In this document: positions 25,391 to 33,595 of the stretch, in pieces
Layout of the letters: the number at the start of each line of letters is the position of its first letter
How positions within the stretch are numbered: position 1 is the first letter of the stretch
Source of the DNA: Falsiroseomonas sp041690465
GTDB lineage: Bacteria; Pseudomonadota; Alphaproteobacteria; Acetobacterales; Acetobacteraceae
DNA: 64,000 nt
Assembly (NCBI RefSeq): GCF_041690465.1
Contig: NZ_JAWLHG010000012.1
Coordinates: 1 to 64,000 of the forward strand
Direction of reading: 5' to 3'
Program-made: the position numbers and the translations under genes
Notes under the pieces: generated by a model
The model's input: only the letters and a program-made list of their open reading frames with translations
Database searches by the model: none
What the model was told of the DNA's origin: nothing

Positions 25391-25487
25391 CAAAAAAAGC
25401 GGCGGTGCCTTGCGGCACCGCCGAGTTTAGGGAGGAAACGTCCAAGAAAGACAACAAGCAGGAAAAACCTTACTTGCTGCGATGCAC
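25391..25487 (-). ncRNA. Candidate small RNA with anti-Shine-Dalgarno stretch
   Basis: On the - strand a transcript of about 95 nt is delimited by a promoter (25488-25516) and an intrinsic terminator. The terminator is a perfect 10-bp stem (25400-25409 with 25414-25423, loop GCAA) followed by seven U (25392-25398). Its 5' part folds into a hairpin with AGCAAG..AGG pairing CCT..CTTG around a U5 loop. The segment between the hairpins is unpaired and contains UUUCCUCCCU, complementary to ribosome binding sites. This is the standard design of trans-acting small RNAs, and no protein-like frame explains the region. I cannot assign it to a known family. Confidence 0.5.
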
Positions 25488-25516
25488 AAAATAGGGGTCC
25501 GGGCCTGGGTGCGCAA
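25488..25516 (-). promoter_or_regulatory. Sigma-70-type promoter of the candidate small RNA
   Basis: On the - strand TTGCGC (25511-25516) and TATTTT (25488-25493) are separated by exactly 17 nt. Transcription would begin near 25481. AT-rich hexamers are rare in this GC-rich DNA, which makes the match more telling. Confidence 0.5.
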
Positions 25517-25545
25517 GCGGCTTTTTTGCAGCGCAGCAGAAATCC

Positions 25546-25566
25546 GACATGCGTGAAGCGCATGTC
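25546..25566 (-). terminator. 8-bp hairpin after the CaiB gene
   Basis: GACATGCG (25546-25553) pairs with CGCATGTC (25559-25566) around a 5-nt loop, 38 nt beyond the CaiB stop on the - strand. It is followed by GGATTTCTGC, a poor U-run. It could end the acyl-CoA operon and insulate the candidate small RNA downstream. Confidence 0.4.
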
Positions 25567-25603
25567 ACGTGAGCTGACCGGCGAGCGTCAGCGCGTAACG
25601 CGT

Positions 25604-26728
25604 TCAGCCTGCGAATTCGGCCCGGATCGCCGCGCCATGCTCGTCGAGTGCGGGCACGCGGCCGCCGGCTGGCGGGGCGTCGCTGAAGCGCGCGGCCGGC
25701 GCGGCCAGGCTGACCGGGCCGTTCGGCGTGGAGACCGCGATCCGGCGCAGCGCCGGATGCCGGGCAAACTCGGCCACGCCGTTGACGAAACCATAGGCCG
25801 TGCCGGCGGCATCGAGCTTCGCCGCGGCCTGCCCTCGCGTCAGCCCCGCGAAGATGCGGCCGACATGCGCATCCACCACCGAGCGATTGGCCACGCGCTC
25901 GGTGTTGCTGCGCCAGCCCTCGCGCGACGGCAGCTCCGGCTCGCCGAGGACGCCGGAGCAGAAGCCGGCCCATTCGCGTTCGTTCTGGATGCTGATCAGC
26001 ACCAGCGCGCCGTCGGCACAGGCGAAGGCGCCATAGGGGCAGATCGAGGGATGCGCGAGGCCGACGCGCTCCGGCGCGCGGCCGGTGCCTTCGAAGAAGA
26101 TCAGCGGCACGTTCATCCAATCCGCCATCGCGTCGAACAGGCTGACGGCGATGCCCGTGCCGCGGCCGGTGATGCCGCGGGCGATCAGCGCCTCCAGCAC
26201 CGCGGCGTGGGCGTTCATCCCGCAGGCGATGTCCACGACCGAGACGCCGACCCGCCCCGGCCCCGCCGGGTGGCCGGTGATGGAGGCGAGGCCGGATTCG
26301 GCCTGCACGAGCAGGTCGTACGCCTTCATGCGCGCGTATTCGCCTTCCTCGCCATAGCCCGAGATGTCCACGGTGATCAGCCGCGGATGCTTCGCGCGAA
26401 GTTCCGCGCTGCCGAAGCCGGCGCGGGCCAGGGCGCCGGGGGCGAGGTTCTGGATGAAGACGTCGGCCTTGGCCAGCATGCGCGCGAGCAGCACCTTGTC
26501 GGCCGGGTCCTTGATGTCGAGGGCGATGCTCTGCTTGCCGCGGTTCAGCCAGACGAAGTAGCTGGACTGGCCGGCGGCGGCGGTGTCGTAGCCGCGCGCG
26601 AAGTCGCCCTCGGCGCGCTCGATCTTGATGACGCGCGCGCCGGCATCGGAGAGCTTGACGGAACAGGTCGGCGCGGCGACCGCCTGCTCCATGGAGATGA
26701 CGAGCAGGCCTTCGAGCGACTTAGTCAT
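25604..26728 (-). CDS. CaiB/BaiF family CoA-transferase
   Basis: A 374-residue class III CoA-transferase. It shows KLSDAGARVIKIE near the N-terminus, NRGKQSIALDIKDP and the catalytic aspartate in KAYDLLVQAESG (about residue 140). It moves CoA between carboxylic acids. It is the last gene of a three-gene overlapping unit with an acyl-CoA dehydrogenase, so it probably activates the acid that the dehydrogenase then oxidises. The substrate is unknown. Confidence 0.88.
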   Translation of the reverse strand: MTKSLEGLLVISMEQAVAAPTCSVKLSDAGARVIKIERAEGDFARGYDTAAAGQSSYFVWLNRGKQSIALDIKDPADKVLLARMLAKADVFIQNLAPGALARAGFGSAELRAKHPRLITVDISGYGEEGEYARMKAYDLLVQAESGLASITGHPAGPGRVGVSVVDIACGMNAHAAVLEALIARGITGRGTGIAVSLFDAMADWMNVPLIFFEGTGRAPERVGLAHPSICPYGAFACADGALVLISIQNEREWAGFCSGVLGEPELPSREGWRSNTERVANRSVVDAHVGRIFAGLTRGQAAAKLDAAGTAYGFVNGVAEFARHPALRRIAVSTPNGPVSLAAPAARFSDAPPAGGRVPALDEHGAAIRAEFAG

Positions 26729-26969
26729 TCCTGCCTTTGCCTCGCCAGATGCGCAGAAACCCGATCAGATCCCGGGCGAACCATGCTGCCAGCAGCGCCG
26801 ACAGCAGGGCAGCCCCGGTCCAGACGACCTTGTCGCCCAGATTGCCCGCCCTCATGGCGGCGGCCCATCCGGCCGCGATGGCGGCGCTGCCGGCGATCAG
26901 CATGAAGCTGACGCAGACGCCCGTCTGGATGCCACGCCAGGCCAGTCGCAGGACGGGCCGCACCGACAT
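26721..26969 (-). CDS. Small two-span membrane protein between dehydrogenase and CoA-transferase
   Basis: An 82-residue protein with hydrophobic spans at about residues 17-38 and 48-72 and a basic C-terminus (RIWRGKGRND). Its ATG overlaps the dehydrogenase stop, and its own stop overlaps the CaiB start, so it is a true coupled gene and not a spacer. No family is known to me. Confidence 0.65.
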   Translation of the reverse strand: MSVRPVLRLAWRGIQTGVCVSFMLIAGSAAIAAGWAAAMRAGNLGDKVVWTGAALLSALLAAWFARDLIGFLRIWRGKGRND

Positions 26970-28135
26970 CAGTAGCTCCGCGGCATCCCCAGCACGTGCT
27001 CGCCGATGTAGCTGAGGATCAGGTTCGTGCTGATCGGCGCCACCTGGTACAGCCGCGTCTCGCGGAACTTGCGCTCGATGTCGTATTCCTCGGCGAAGCC
27101 GAAGCCACCATGGGTCTGCACGCAGGCCTCGCCGGCGGCCCAGCTGGCCTCGGCCGCGAGCATCTTGCCCATGTTGGCTTCCTCGCCGCAGTTCTCGCCA
27201 CGCTCGAACTTCGCCAGGCCCTGCTTCACGATGGCCTCGGCGGCGCGCATCTGCGCATAGGCCTTGGCGATCGGGAACTGCACGCCCTGGTTCGCGCCGA
27301 TCGGCTTGCCGAACAGCACGCGCTCCTTCGCATAGTTGCGCGCCTTCTCGATGAACCACTTGGCGTCGCCGATGCACTCGGCGGCGATCAGCAGCCGCTC
27401 GGCGTTCATGCCGTCCAGGATGTAGCGGAAGCCCTTGCCTTCGACGCCGACCAGGTTCTCGGCCGGCACCTCCATGTTGTCGAAGAAGACCTCGCAGGAA
27501 TTATGGTTCATCATCGTGCGGATCGGGCGGATGGTGAGGCCCTTCCCCAGCACCGTCCGCATGTCCACGATGAAGGTCGAGAGGCCCTCGGTCTTCTTCG
27601 CCACCTGGTCGCGCGGCGTGGTGCGGGCCAGCAGCAGCATCAGGTCGGAGTGTTCCGCGCGGCTGGTCCAGATCTTCTGGCCGTTGACGATGTAGCGGTC
27701 GCCCTCGCGGCGTGCGGTGGTGCGCAGCGCGGTGGTGTCGGTGCCGCTGGTGGGTTCCGTCACGCCGAAGGCCTGCAGCCGCAGCTCGCCGGCCGCGATG
27801 GCGGGCAGGTACTGTTCCTTCTGCGCCGGGCTGCCGTGCCGCAGGATGGTGCCCATGATGTACATCTGAGCGTGGCAGGCGGCGCCGTTGCAGCCGGCGG
27901 ACTGGATCTCCTCCAGGATCGCCGCGGCACCGGAGAGCGGCAGGCCGGCGCCGCCGAACTCCTCCGGGATCAGCGCCGCGAGCCAGCCGGCCTCGGTGAG
28001 CGCGTTCACGAATTCGGTCGGGTAGCCGCGCCGGGCATCCAGCTCGCGCCAATACTCACCGGGGAATTTCGCGCAGAGCTTGCGCACCTCGGCGCGGATC
28101 TCGGCGTGGGGGTCGGCGGGGGTGTGGTGATCCAT
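26969..28135 (-). CDS. Acyl-CoA dehydrogenase
   Basis: A 388-residue flavoenzyme. FGVTEPTSGTDT and QKIWTSRAEHS are the FAD/substrate motifs. The segment after RYILDGMNAERLLIAAE carries the R-x-L-I-A helix, and QTHGGFGFAEEYDIERKFRE is the C-terminal signature. The catalytic base position reads Glu in FAEEYDIER. The start ATG at 28135 follows GGGAG; upstream codons to 28264 are not coding-like. It heads the dehydrogenase / membrane protein / CaiB operon. Confidence 0.88.
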   Translation of the reverse strand: MDHHTPADPHAEIRAEVRKLCAKFPGEYWRELDARRGYPTEFVNALTEAGWLAALIPEEFGGAGLPLSGAAAILEEIQSAGCNGAACHAQMYIMGTILRHGSPAQKEQYLPAIAAGELRLQAFGVTEPTSGTDTTALRTTARREGDRYIVNGQKIWTSRAEHSDLMLLLARTTPRDQVAKKTEGLSTFIVDMRTVLGKGLTIRPIRTMMNHNSCEVFFDNMEVPAENLVGVEGKGFRYILDGMNAERLLIAAECIGDAKWFIEKARNYAKERVLFGKPIGANQGVQFPIAKAYAQMRAAEAIVKQGLAKFERGENCGEEANMGKMLAAEASWAAGEACVQTHGGFGFAEEYDIERKFRETRLYQVAPISTNLILSYIGEHVLGMPRSY

Positions 28136-28187
28136 GACGGGCTCCTGGGCTCCCGCGATTAGGGCGCGAACGGGCACCTGTCCAGGA

Positions 28188-28775
28188 TCAGCCCAGCAGC
28201 GGCAGCACCGAGAGCGCCAGCAGCACGCCCATCGCGATGTTGAAGCGGCGCAGGCTGCGCGCATCCGCCAGCACCCGCCGCGCCCCGGCGCCGAGGCCGG
28301 CCCAGACCAGCAGGCAGGGCATCGAGATCAGGCCGAACACCAGCGCGATCGCCACCACCTGCGGCACCAGCGGCGCGCCGGGCAGGGTGTAGCCGGCGAT
28401 GGCCGCGCCGGCGACCATCCAGGCCTTCGGGTTCACCCATTGGAACAGCGCCGCCTGGACGAAATTCATCGGCGGCTTCGACGGCCCCTCCCCCGGCGGC
28501 GGCGCGGTGGCGATCTTCCAGGCGAGCCAGAGCAGCCAGGCCACCGCGACCAGCTGCAGCGCGCCATGCACCGCCGGGCTCGCCGCCAGCGGCCCGGCCA
28601 GGCCGAGCCCGACCAGCGCGATCATCGCGGTGAAGCCGAAGGTGATGCCCAGCATGTGCGGCATCACCCGCCACACCCCATGCCCGGCCGCGGCGGCGGC
28701 AACCATCAGCACATTCGGGCCCGGCGTCACCGAGCCCGCGATGGCGAAGCCGAGCAGGGGCAGCCAATCCGGCAT
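28188..28775 (-). CDS. LysE-family amino acid exporter
   Basis: A 195-residue inner-membrane protein with six spans and the family motif SVTPGPNVLMVAA at about residues 15-27. These proteins export amino acids or related small molecules. Two ATGs are possible (28781 and 28775). The promoter at 28783-28812 places the transcription start at about 28776, so the second ATG would be used on a leaderless message. The palindrome inside the promoter shows that the gene is separately regulated from the D-aminoacylase gene behind it. Confidence 0.85.
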   Translation of the reverse strand: MPDWLPLLGFAIAGSVTPGPNVLMVAAAAAGHGVWRVMPHMLGITFGFTAMIALVGLGLAGPLAASPAVHGALQLVAVAWLLWLAWKIATAPPPGEGPSKPPMNFVQAALFQWVNPKAWMVAGAAIAGYTLPGAPLVPQVVAIALVFGLISMPCLLVWAGLGAGARRVLADARSLRRFNIAMGVLLALSVLPLLG

Positions 28776-28782
28776 GCCCATC

Positions 28783-28812
28783 GTTTTAGGTCAGTAATAC
28801 TGACCTTGTCAA
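28783..28812 (-). promoter_or_regulatory. Promoter of the LysE exporter gene
   Basis: On the - strand TTGACA (28807-28812, a perfect -35 box) and TAAAAC (28783-28788) are 18 nt apart. The spacer is fully occupied by the palindrome at 28788-28806. The start site should fall at about 28776, right at the exporter start codon. Confidence 0.65.
28788..28806. promoter_or_regulatory. 19-bp palindromic operator
   Basis: AGGTCAGTAATACTGACCT is a perfect palindrome with 9-bp arms around one base. It fills the spacer between the -35 and -10 boxes, so a bound dimer would block RNA polymerase or, if it twists the DNA, activate it. No regulator gene is adjacent; the cognate protein must be encoded elsewhere. 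Confidence 0.7.
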
Positions 28813-28825
28813 GCCGGCGATGCGC

Positions 28826-30280
28826 TCACCCCTTGTGGCGCGTCACCAGCCGCCCCGGCCGCTCGCCGGTGGCGCCCTTGCCAGCCTGGAAGGTCGGCAC
28901 GCCATTCAGCCAGACCTCCTCGATCCCGATCGAGGCCTGCTTCGGCTTCTCGAAGGTGGCGGCGTCGATCACCGTGGCGGGGTCGAACAGCACCAGATCG
29001 GCATAGGCGCCTTCGCGCAGCACGCCGCGGTCCACGATGCCATAAGCCTCCGCGCAGCGGCCGGTCATCTTGTGGACGGCGACCTCCATGCTGAACAGGC
29101 CGAGGCCGCGCGCGTAGTGGCCGAGCACGCGCGGGAAGGTGCCCCAGAGCCTGGGATGCGGGTGCGCGTCATGCGGGATGCCGTCGCTGCCGATCATCGA
29201 CATCGGATGCGCCATGATCCGCTGCACGTCGTCCTCGTCCATCTGGAAGCTGATCTGGCCGGCCGGCAGCAACTGCTCGGCAGCGGCCTTGACGTCGGTG
29301 TTCCAGCCGCGGGCGATCTCGTGGAGGTACTTCCCCGCCATCTCCGGGTGCGGGACGGACCAGGTGATCATCACCTTCACGTCCGGGTGCAGGCGGTCGG
29401 GCATCAGCACGGTGGAGCCGGCGGGATAGGGATAGACGTCGTAGGCCAGCTGCTGCGTGCGGGCATAGGCCTCGAGCAGCGGCAGCGTCTGGATGCTGCG
29501 GCCGTAATTCTCCGGCAGCGAGCATTTGTGGTGGCTGATCTGCACCTGCACGCCGGCGCGCTTGCCGATCTCCATCGTCTCCTCGATGGCCGCCAGGATG
29601 TGGTGCGATTCGTCGCGCATATGCGTGGAGTAGAGCCCATCATAGGGCTTCAGCGCCTCTGCGATCGCCACCACCTCGTCGGTCGTCGCATGCATGTTAG
29701 GCTTGTAGTAGAGCCCGGTGGAGAAGCCCGAGGCGCCTTCCGACATGGACTGCTTCACCCGCTGGTGCATGTGGTGGATCTCCTTGTCGCGCGCGGCGCG
29801 ATAGACATCGCCCTCCATTGCCTCGACGCGGAGCGTCTGGTTGCCGACCAGCGCGTAGGTGTTGACCTCGGAGCCCTTGCTGTTGAGCTCATGTGCGTAG
29901 TCGCCGAAATCGCCGAAGCGCCACCAGCCGCCGGCGCCCACCAGGTCGAGCGGCGGCGGCGGATCGGCCTTGAAGCGCGCCGGCGCGAGGGAGACGCCGC
30001 AGCAGCCACAGACCACCGTGGTTACGCCCTGGCTGATCTTCGGCAGCGTCCCCTCCGGCCCCATCAGCACGGCGCGGTCGTCATGGGTGTGCGCGTCGAT
30101 GAAGCCAGGTGCCAGCGCCTTGCCGGTGGCGATCACCTCGCGGTCCGCGGAGGCGCCGCCGAGGTCGCCGATAGCCGCGATGCGGTCGCCCGTCACGCCG
30201 AGGTCGCCGACGCGGCGGGGCGCGCCGGTGCCGTCGAACAAGGTGGCATCGCGGATGATGAGGTCGCAGCGGAGCGCCAT
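28826..30280 (-). CDS. N-acyl-D-amino acid deacylase (amidohydrolase)
   Basis: A 484-residue amidohydrolase of the D-aminoacylase family. The metal site begins with GFIDAHTHDD; VVCGCCGVSLAP holds the bridging cysteine typical of this family, then QISHHKC, and GSDGIPHDAHPH carries the catalytic aspartate. It hydrolyses N-acylated D-amino acids. Its product could be the substrate of the LysE exporter just downstream. The start ATG follows a weak ribosome binding site. Confidence 0.87.
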   Translation of the reverse strand: MALRCDLIIRDATLFDGTGAPRRVGDLGVTGDRIAAIGDLGGASADREVIATGKALAPGFIDAHTHDDRAVLMGPEGTLPKISQGVTTVVCGCCGVSLAPARFKADPPPPLDLVGAGGWWRFGDFGDYAHELNSKGSEVNTYALVGNQTLRVEAMEGDVYRAARDKEIHHMHQRVKQSMSEGASGFSTGLYYKPNMHATTDEVVAIAEALKPYDGLYSTHMRDESHHILAAIEETMEIGKRAGVQVQISHHKCSLPENYGRSIQTLPLLEAYARTQQLAYDVYPYPAGSTVLMPDRLHPDVKVMITWSVPHPEMAGKYLHEIARGWNTDVKAAAEQLLPAGQISFQMDEDDVQRIMAHPMSMIGSDGIPHDAHPHPRLWGTFPRVLGHYARGLGLFSMEVAVHKMTGRCAEAYGIVDRGVLREGAYADLVLFDPATVIDAATFEKPKQASIGIEEVWLNGVPTFQAGKGATGERPGRLVTRHKG

Positions 30281-30388
30281 GGATAGAATTCCGTCGGTTC
30301 GTGTCGGCGTGGATCATCGCAAGCGCGCGCGCCGAACGGAAGGGAGCGGCGCCCGCCCTTGTGCGTTCGGCGTGGCGAGGAGGCCGCC

Positions 30389-30586
30389 ATGCCGAAATCG
30401 CCGAAGCCCACCCCGCCGACCGGCGCGACCGAGCGGATGAACAGCGCCGATCCGGACACTCCGAACACCACGGAAAAGGTCCAGCACGGCACGACCACCC
30501 GCAACCCGAAGGCGAAGGTCCCCTCCGACCTGTACCCCGACCCGCCCGGCGTCACCGAGAACACCAAGGGCGCACCGGACGACTGA
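30389..30586 (+). CDS. Small disordered protein
   Basis: A 65-residue, very hydrophilic protein rich in Pro, Thr, Asp and Lys, without hydrophobic core (MPKSPKPTPPTG... then DLYPDPPGVTENTKG). GAGGAGG lies 7 nt before the ATG, which fixes the start. It is probably unfolded in isolation. No family is recognised. It sits alone between two genes on the other strand. Confidence 0.6.
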   Translation: MPKSPKPTPPTGATERMNSADPDTPNTTEKVQHGTTTRNPKAKVPSDLYPDPPGVTENTKGAPDD

Positions 30587-30592
30587 ACCGGG

Positions 30593-32323
30593 CTATCCGG
30601 CCGCCGCCTCGCCGCCGAACTGCGCCGCGTGCAGCCCGCGATACCTGCCACCCGCGGCCAGCAGCGCGGCATGCGTCCCCTGCTCCGCGATGCCGCCATC
30701 GGCCACCACCACGATCCGGTCGGCGTCGCGGATCGTCGCCAGCCGGTGCGCGATGACCAGCGTCGTGCGCCCCCGCGCCAGCTCCGCCAGCGAAGCCTGG
30801 ATCGCCCGCTCCGTCTCGGTGTCGAGGGCGGAGGTCGCCTCGTCCAGGACCAGGATCGGCGGGTTGCGCAGGAAGATCCGCGCGATGGCCAGCCGCTGCT
30901 TCTGCCCGCCGGAAAGCTTCACGCCGCGTTCCCCCACCACCGTTTCGAGGCCCTGCGGCAGGTCGGCGATCACCGCATCCAGCCGCGCCCGCCGCGCGGC
31001 CGCGCGGATCTCGGGGTCGGTCGCGCCGAGTCGGCCATAGGCGATGTTCTCGCGCAGCGTGCCGGCGAACAGGAACACGTCCTGCTGCACGATGCCGATC
31101 TGGCCGCGCAGGCTGGCAAGCGTCAGGTCGCGGATGTCGAGACCGTCCACCGTGATGCGGCCCGCATCGGGTTCGTAGAAGCGCGGCAGCAGCGAACACA
31201 GCGTCGTCTTGCCCGCACCCGACGGCCCGACCAGCGCCACCGTCTCCCCCGGCGCAATGGCCAGGTCCACGCCGCGCAACACCGGGCGGGCCGGATCGTA
31301 GCCGAAGGTCACGCCCTCGAACCGCACCGCACCCCGCAGCGCGGGCGCTGGCCGCGCCCCGGGCCGGTCCACGATGTCCGGCTCCACGGCCAGCAATTGG
31401 AGGTAGCGGCGGAATCCCGCGATGCCCTTCGGATAGGTCTCGATCACCGCGGCGATCTTGTCGAGCGGGCGGTAGAACACGCCGACCAGCAGCAGGAAGG
31501 CGACGAAATCGCCGATGCTCATGCTGCCGCGCACGATGAACAGCGAGCCGGCCAACATCACGATCACCTGCACGAAGCGCAGGCCGAGATAGTTCAGCGT
31601 GATCCCCGTCGCCATCAGCCGGTAGGCATCGAGCTTGGTGCGCCGGTACTGGTCGTTGTCGGCGGCGAACAGGCGCCGTTCCTCCCCCTCATTGGCGAAG
31701 GCCTTGACCACGCGGATGCCGCCGACCGCTTCCTCGATGCGGGCGTTGAAGGCGCCGACCCGGCCGAACTGCTGCTGCCAGTTCGCCGTCATCCGCCCGC
31801 CATAGCGCGCGATCACGAAGGCCGCCGCCGGCACCACCAGCAGCGTGATCAGCGCGAGCTCGACATTCACGAACAACATCAGCGCGAAGGCGCCGAGGAA
31901 GGTGAGCACCGCGATCAGCAGGTCTTCCGGCCCGTGATGCGCGACCTCTCCGATCTCTTCCAGGTCCTTGGTGAGACGGCCGACCAGATGCCCGGTCTTC
32001 TGCCCGTCAAAGAAGCGGAAGGAGAGCTTCATCAGGTGGTCGAAGGCGCGGCGACGCAGTTCCGTCTCGATGGCGATGCCGAGCACATGGCCCCAATAGG
32101 TGACGATCGCCATCAGCGCGCCGTTGACCAGGTAGATCGTGAGCAGCGCTGCGATGGCGGCCAGGATCAGCGCCAGATCCTGCACCGGCAGCAGATGGTC
32201 GATGAAGCCGCGCACGGCCATCGGAAAGCCGAGTTCCAGCATGCCCGAGAGCGCCGCGCAGCCGAAATCGAGCAGCAGCAGCCGCTTGTGCGGGCGGTAA
32301 TAGGCGAGGAATTCGCGCAGCAT
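30593..32323 (-). CDS. ABC transporter, fused membrane and ATPase domains (MsbA-like)
   Basis: A 576-residue half-transporter: six membrane spans in the first 310 residues, then an ATPase domain with Walker A GPSGAGKTT, Q-loop IGIVQQDVFLF, signature LSGGQKQR, Walker B ILVLDEAT and switch His in VIAHRL. It works as a homodimer exporting lipids or lipophilic compounds. The ATG at 32323 starts MLREFLAYYRPH; upstream codons are not coding-like. Confidence 0.9.
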   Translation of the reverse strand: MLREFLAYYRPHKRLLLLDFGCAALSGMLELGFPMAVRGFIDHLLPVQDLALILAAIAALLTIYLVNGALMAIVTYWGHVLGIAIETELRRRAFDHLMKLSFRFFDGQKTGHLVGRLTKDLEEIGEVAHHGPEDLLIAVLTFLGAFALMLFVNVELALITLLVVPAAAFVIARYGGRMTANWQQQFGRVGAFNARIEEAVGGIRVVKAFANEGEERRLFAADNDQYRRTKLDAYRLMATGITLNYLGLRFVQVIVMLAGSLFIVRGSMSIGDFVAFLLLVGVFYRPLDKIAAVIETYPKGIAGFRRYLQLLAVEPDIVDRPGARPAPALRGAVRFEGVTFGYDPARPVLRGVDLAIAPGETVALVGPSGAGKTTLCSLLPRFYEPDAGRITVDGLDIRDLTLASLRGQIGIVQQDVFLFAGTLRENIAYGRLGATDPEIRAAARRARLDAVIADLPQGLETVVGERGVKLSGGQKQRLAIARIFLRNPPILVLDEATSALDTETERAIQASLAELARGRTTLVIAHRLATIRDADRIVVVADGGIAEQGTHAALLAAGGRYRGLHAAQFGGEAAAG

Positions 32324-32434
32324 GAGGCAATGGCGTCCGGTTCGCGCCACCGCGGTCGGCCATCCAGCCGCGCTTGTCAACGCTGGACCGCAATAGCCCT
32401 CAGTGTGCTCAGGCCTGTTCCGGTCCACCCAGTC

Positions 32435-32494
32435 AGGAGCCGGCGATTCACGCCCGGGGTGCCCACCTGCGGTGCGCACCCGGGACTGGCTCCT
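32435..32494. other. Nested stem-loop downstream of the serine hydrolase gene
   Basis: AGGAGCC (32435-32441) pairs with GGCTCCT (32488-32494), and inside it CCCGGGGTGC (32453-32462) pairs, with one bulge, with GCACCCGGG (32476-32484). The outer arm overlaps the stop codon of the serine hydrolase gene (- strand). It may protect or end that transcript; there is no U-run. Confidence 0.4.
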
Positions 32495-33497
32495 AGCCAG
32501 TGGCCTCCATGGCCGGCAGGATGCTTTCCGCCAGCAGCGTGTGCAGCGTGTGCACCTGGCCGTTGGCACGCGGCACCGCGGGGTCGGAGGTCATCACCAC
32601 GCTGAGCTTCAGGCCCGGCACGACATAGGCCATCTGCCCGCCATAGCCCCAGGCGAAATACACCGCCTGGCCACGCGCCTCGCCGATCCACCAGCCCAGT
32701 CCATAAAGCTGCCCGCTCCAGGCGGAGCGTGCCTGCGGCGTCCAGGCCTGCTTCACGAACGCGGCCGGCACCACCTCGCGGCCGGCATGGCGGCCCTCAT
32801 TGCGCCAGCATTCGGTGAAGGCGAGCAGCGCGCGCGGGCTCATCAGCATCTCGTTGCCGCCGAAATGCACGCCCTCCGGCGCCCGCATCCAGTCCGGGAT
32901 GGCGATGCCGAGCGGCGCGCCGAGCCATTCCCGTGCCAGCGCATGCAGGCTGCGCCTGGCGGCGCGCGCCAGCACCGCGCCGAGGATGTGGCTCGTGCCG
33001 GTCGAGTAGATCATCCGCCCGCCGGGCGTGTCCTCCATCGGCCGGCTCAGCGCGAAGCCGAGCCAGTCGCGGGAGTTGACCCAGCGCCCGTAATTCGCGC
33101 CCGAGGTCCGCTCCAACCCCGCGCGCATCGAGAGCAGTTGGCGGATGGTGAGATCGCGCACGCGCGGATCCGCGGCGGGGGGAATGGCGCGGCCGAGTAC
33201 CGGTCCGATCGGCTGGTCCAGCCCGTCCAGCACGTCGCGTGCGATGCCGATGCCGACCAGCGTGGCGAGCACGGATTTCGACGCCGATTTGATGTTGGCG
33301 GGCCGGTCGAGCCCCGGGCCGCGGAACACGCGCTCCAGCACCGGCGCGCCGTCGCACGCAACGATCAAGGTGCGCAGATGCGGCAGCGCGGCGGCGGAGG
33401 TGATCGCCGTATCGAGTGTCGCCACCTGCGCCAGCGCGGGCGCAGGCAGCGCAAGCGCAAGCGCAAGCATCGCACGGCGCGGGATGCGGGGCGGCAT
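32493..33497 (-). CDS. Serine hydrolase of the beta-lactamase/esterase class, secreted
   Basis: A 334-residue protein with a signal peptide (LALALALPAPALA) and a penicillin-binding-type fold. The SxxK motif is Ser71-Ala-Ser-Lys74 after NIK; IYSTGTSH is the second motif region (Tyr), and WGYGGQMAYVVP matches the third (H/W-x-G position). Such proteins are beta-lactamases, esterases or peptidases of the class C fold. No ampR-like regulator is near. The substrate cannot be inferred. Confidence 0.8.
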   Translation of the reverse strand: MPPRIPRRAMLALALALPAPALAQVATLDTAITSAAALPHLRTLIVACDGAPVLERVFRGPGLDRPANIKSASKSVLATLVGIGIARDVLDGLDQPIGPVLGRAIPPAADPRVRDLTIRQLLSMRAGLERTSGANYGRWVNSRDWLGFALSRPMEDTPGGRMIYSTGTSHILGAVLARAARRSLHALAREWLGAPLGIAIPDWMRAPEGVHFGGNEMLMSPRALLAFTECWRNEGRHAGREVVPAAFVKQAWTPQARSAWSGQLYGLGWWIGEARGQAVYFAWGYGGQMAYVVPGLKLSVVMTSDPAVPRANGQVHTLHTLLAESILPAMEATG

Positions 33498-33595
33498 GCG
33501 GCGGAGATGGGTGGCACACCGCCTCGGCCAAGATGCGGTGCGCGGCGGGTTGCACTCCGTCACGCGTGTGCTCGGCGTGCCGTGCCTGCGCGCCG

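Noticed and set aside
25400..25423. Hairpin as terminator for the N-formylglutamate amidohydrolase gene
   Set aside because: On the + strand it is followed by AGTTTAG, not a U-run. The seven-U run is on the other side, so it serves the - strand. Weak dual use cannot be excluded.
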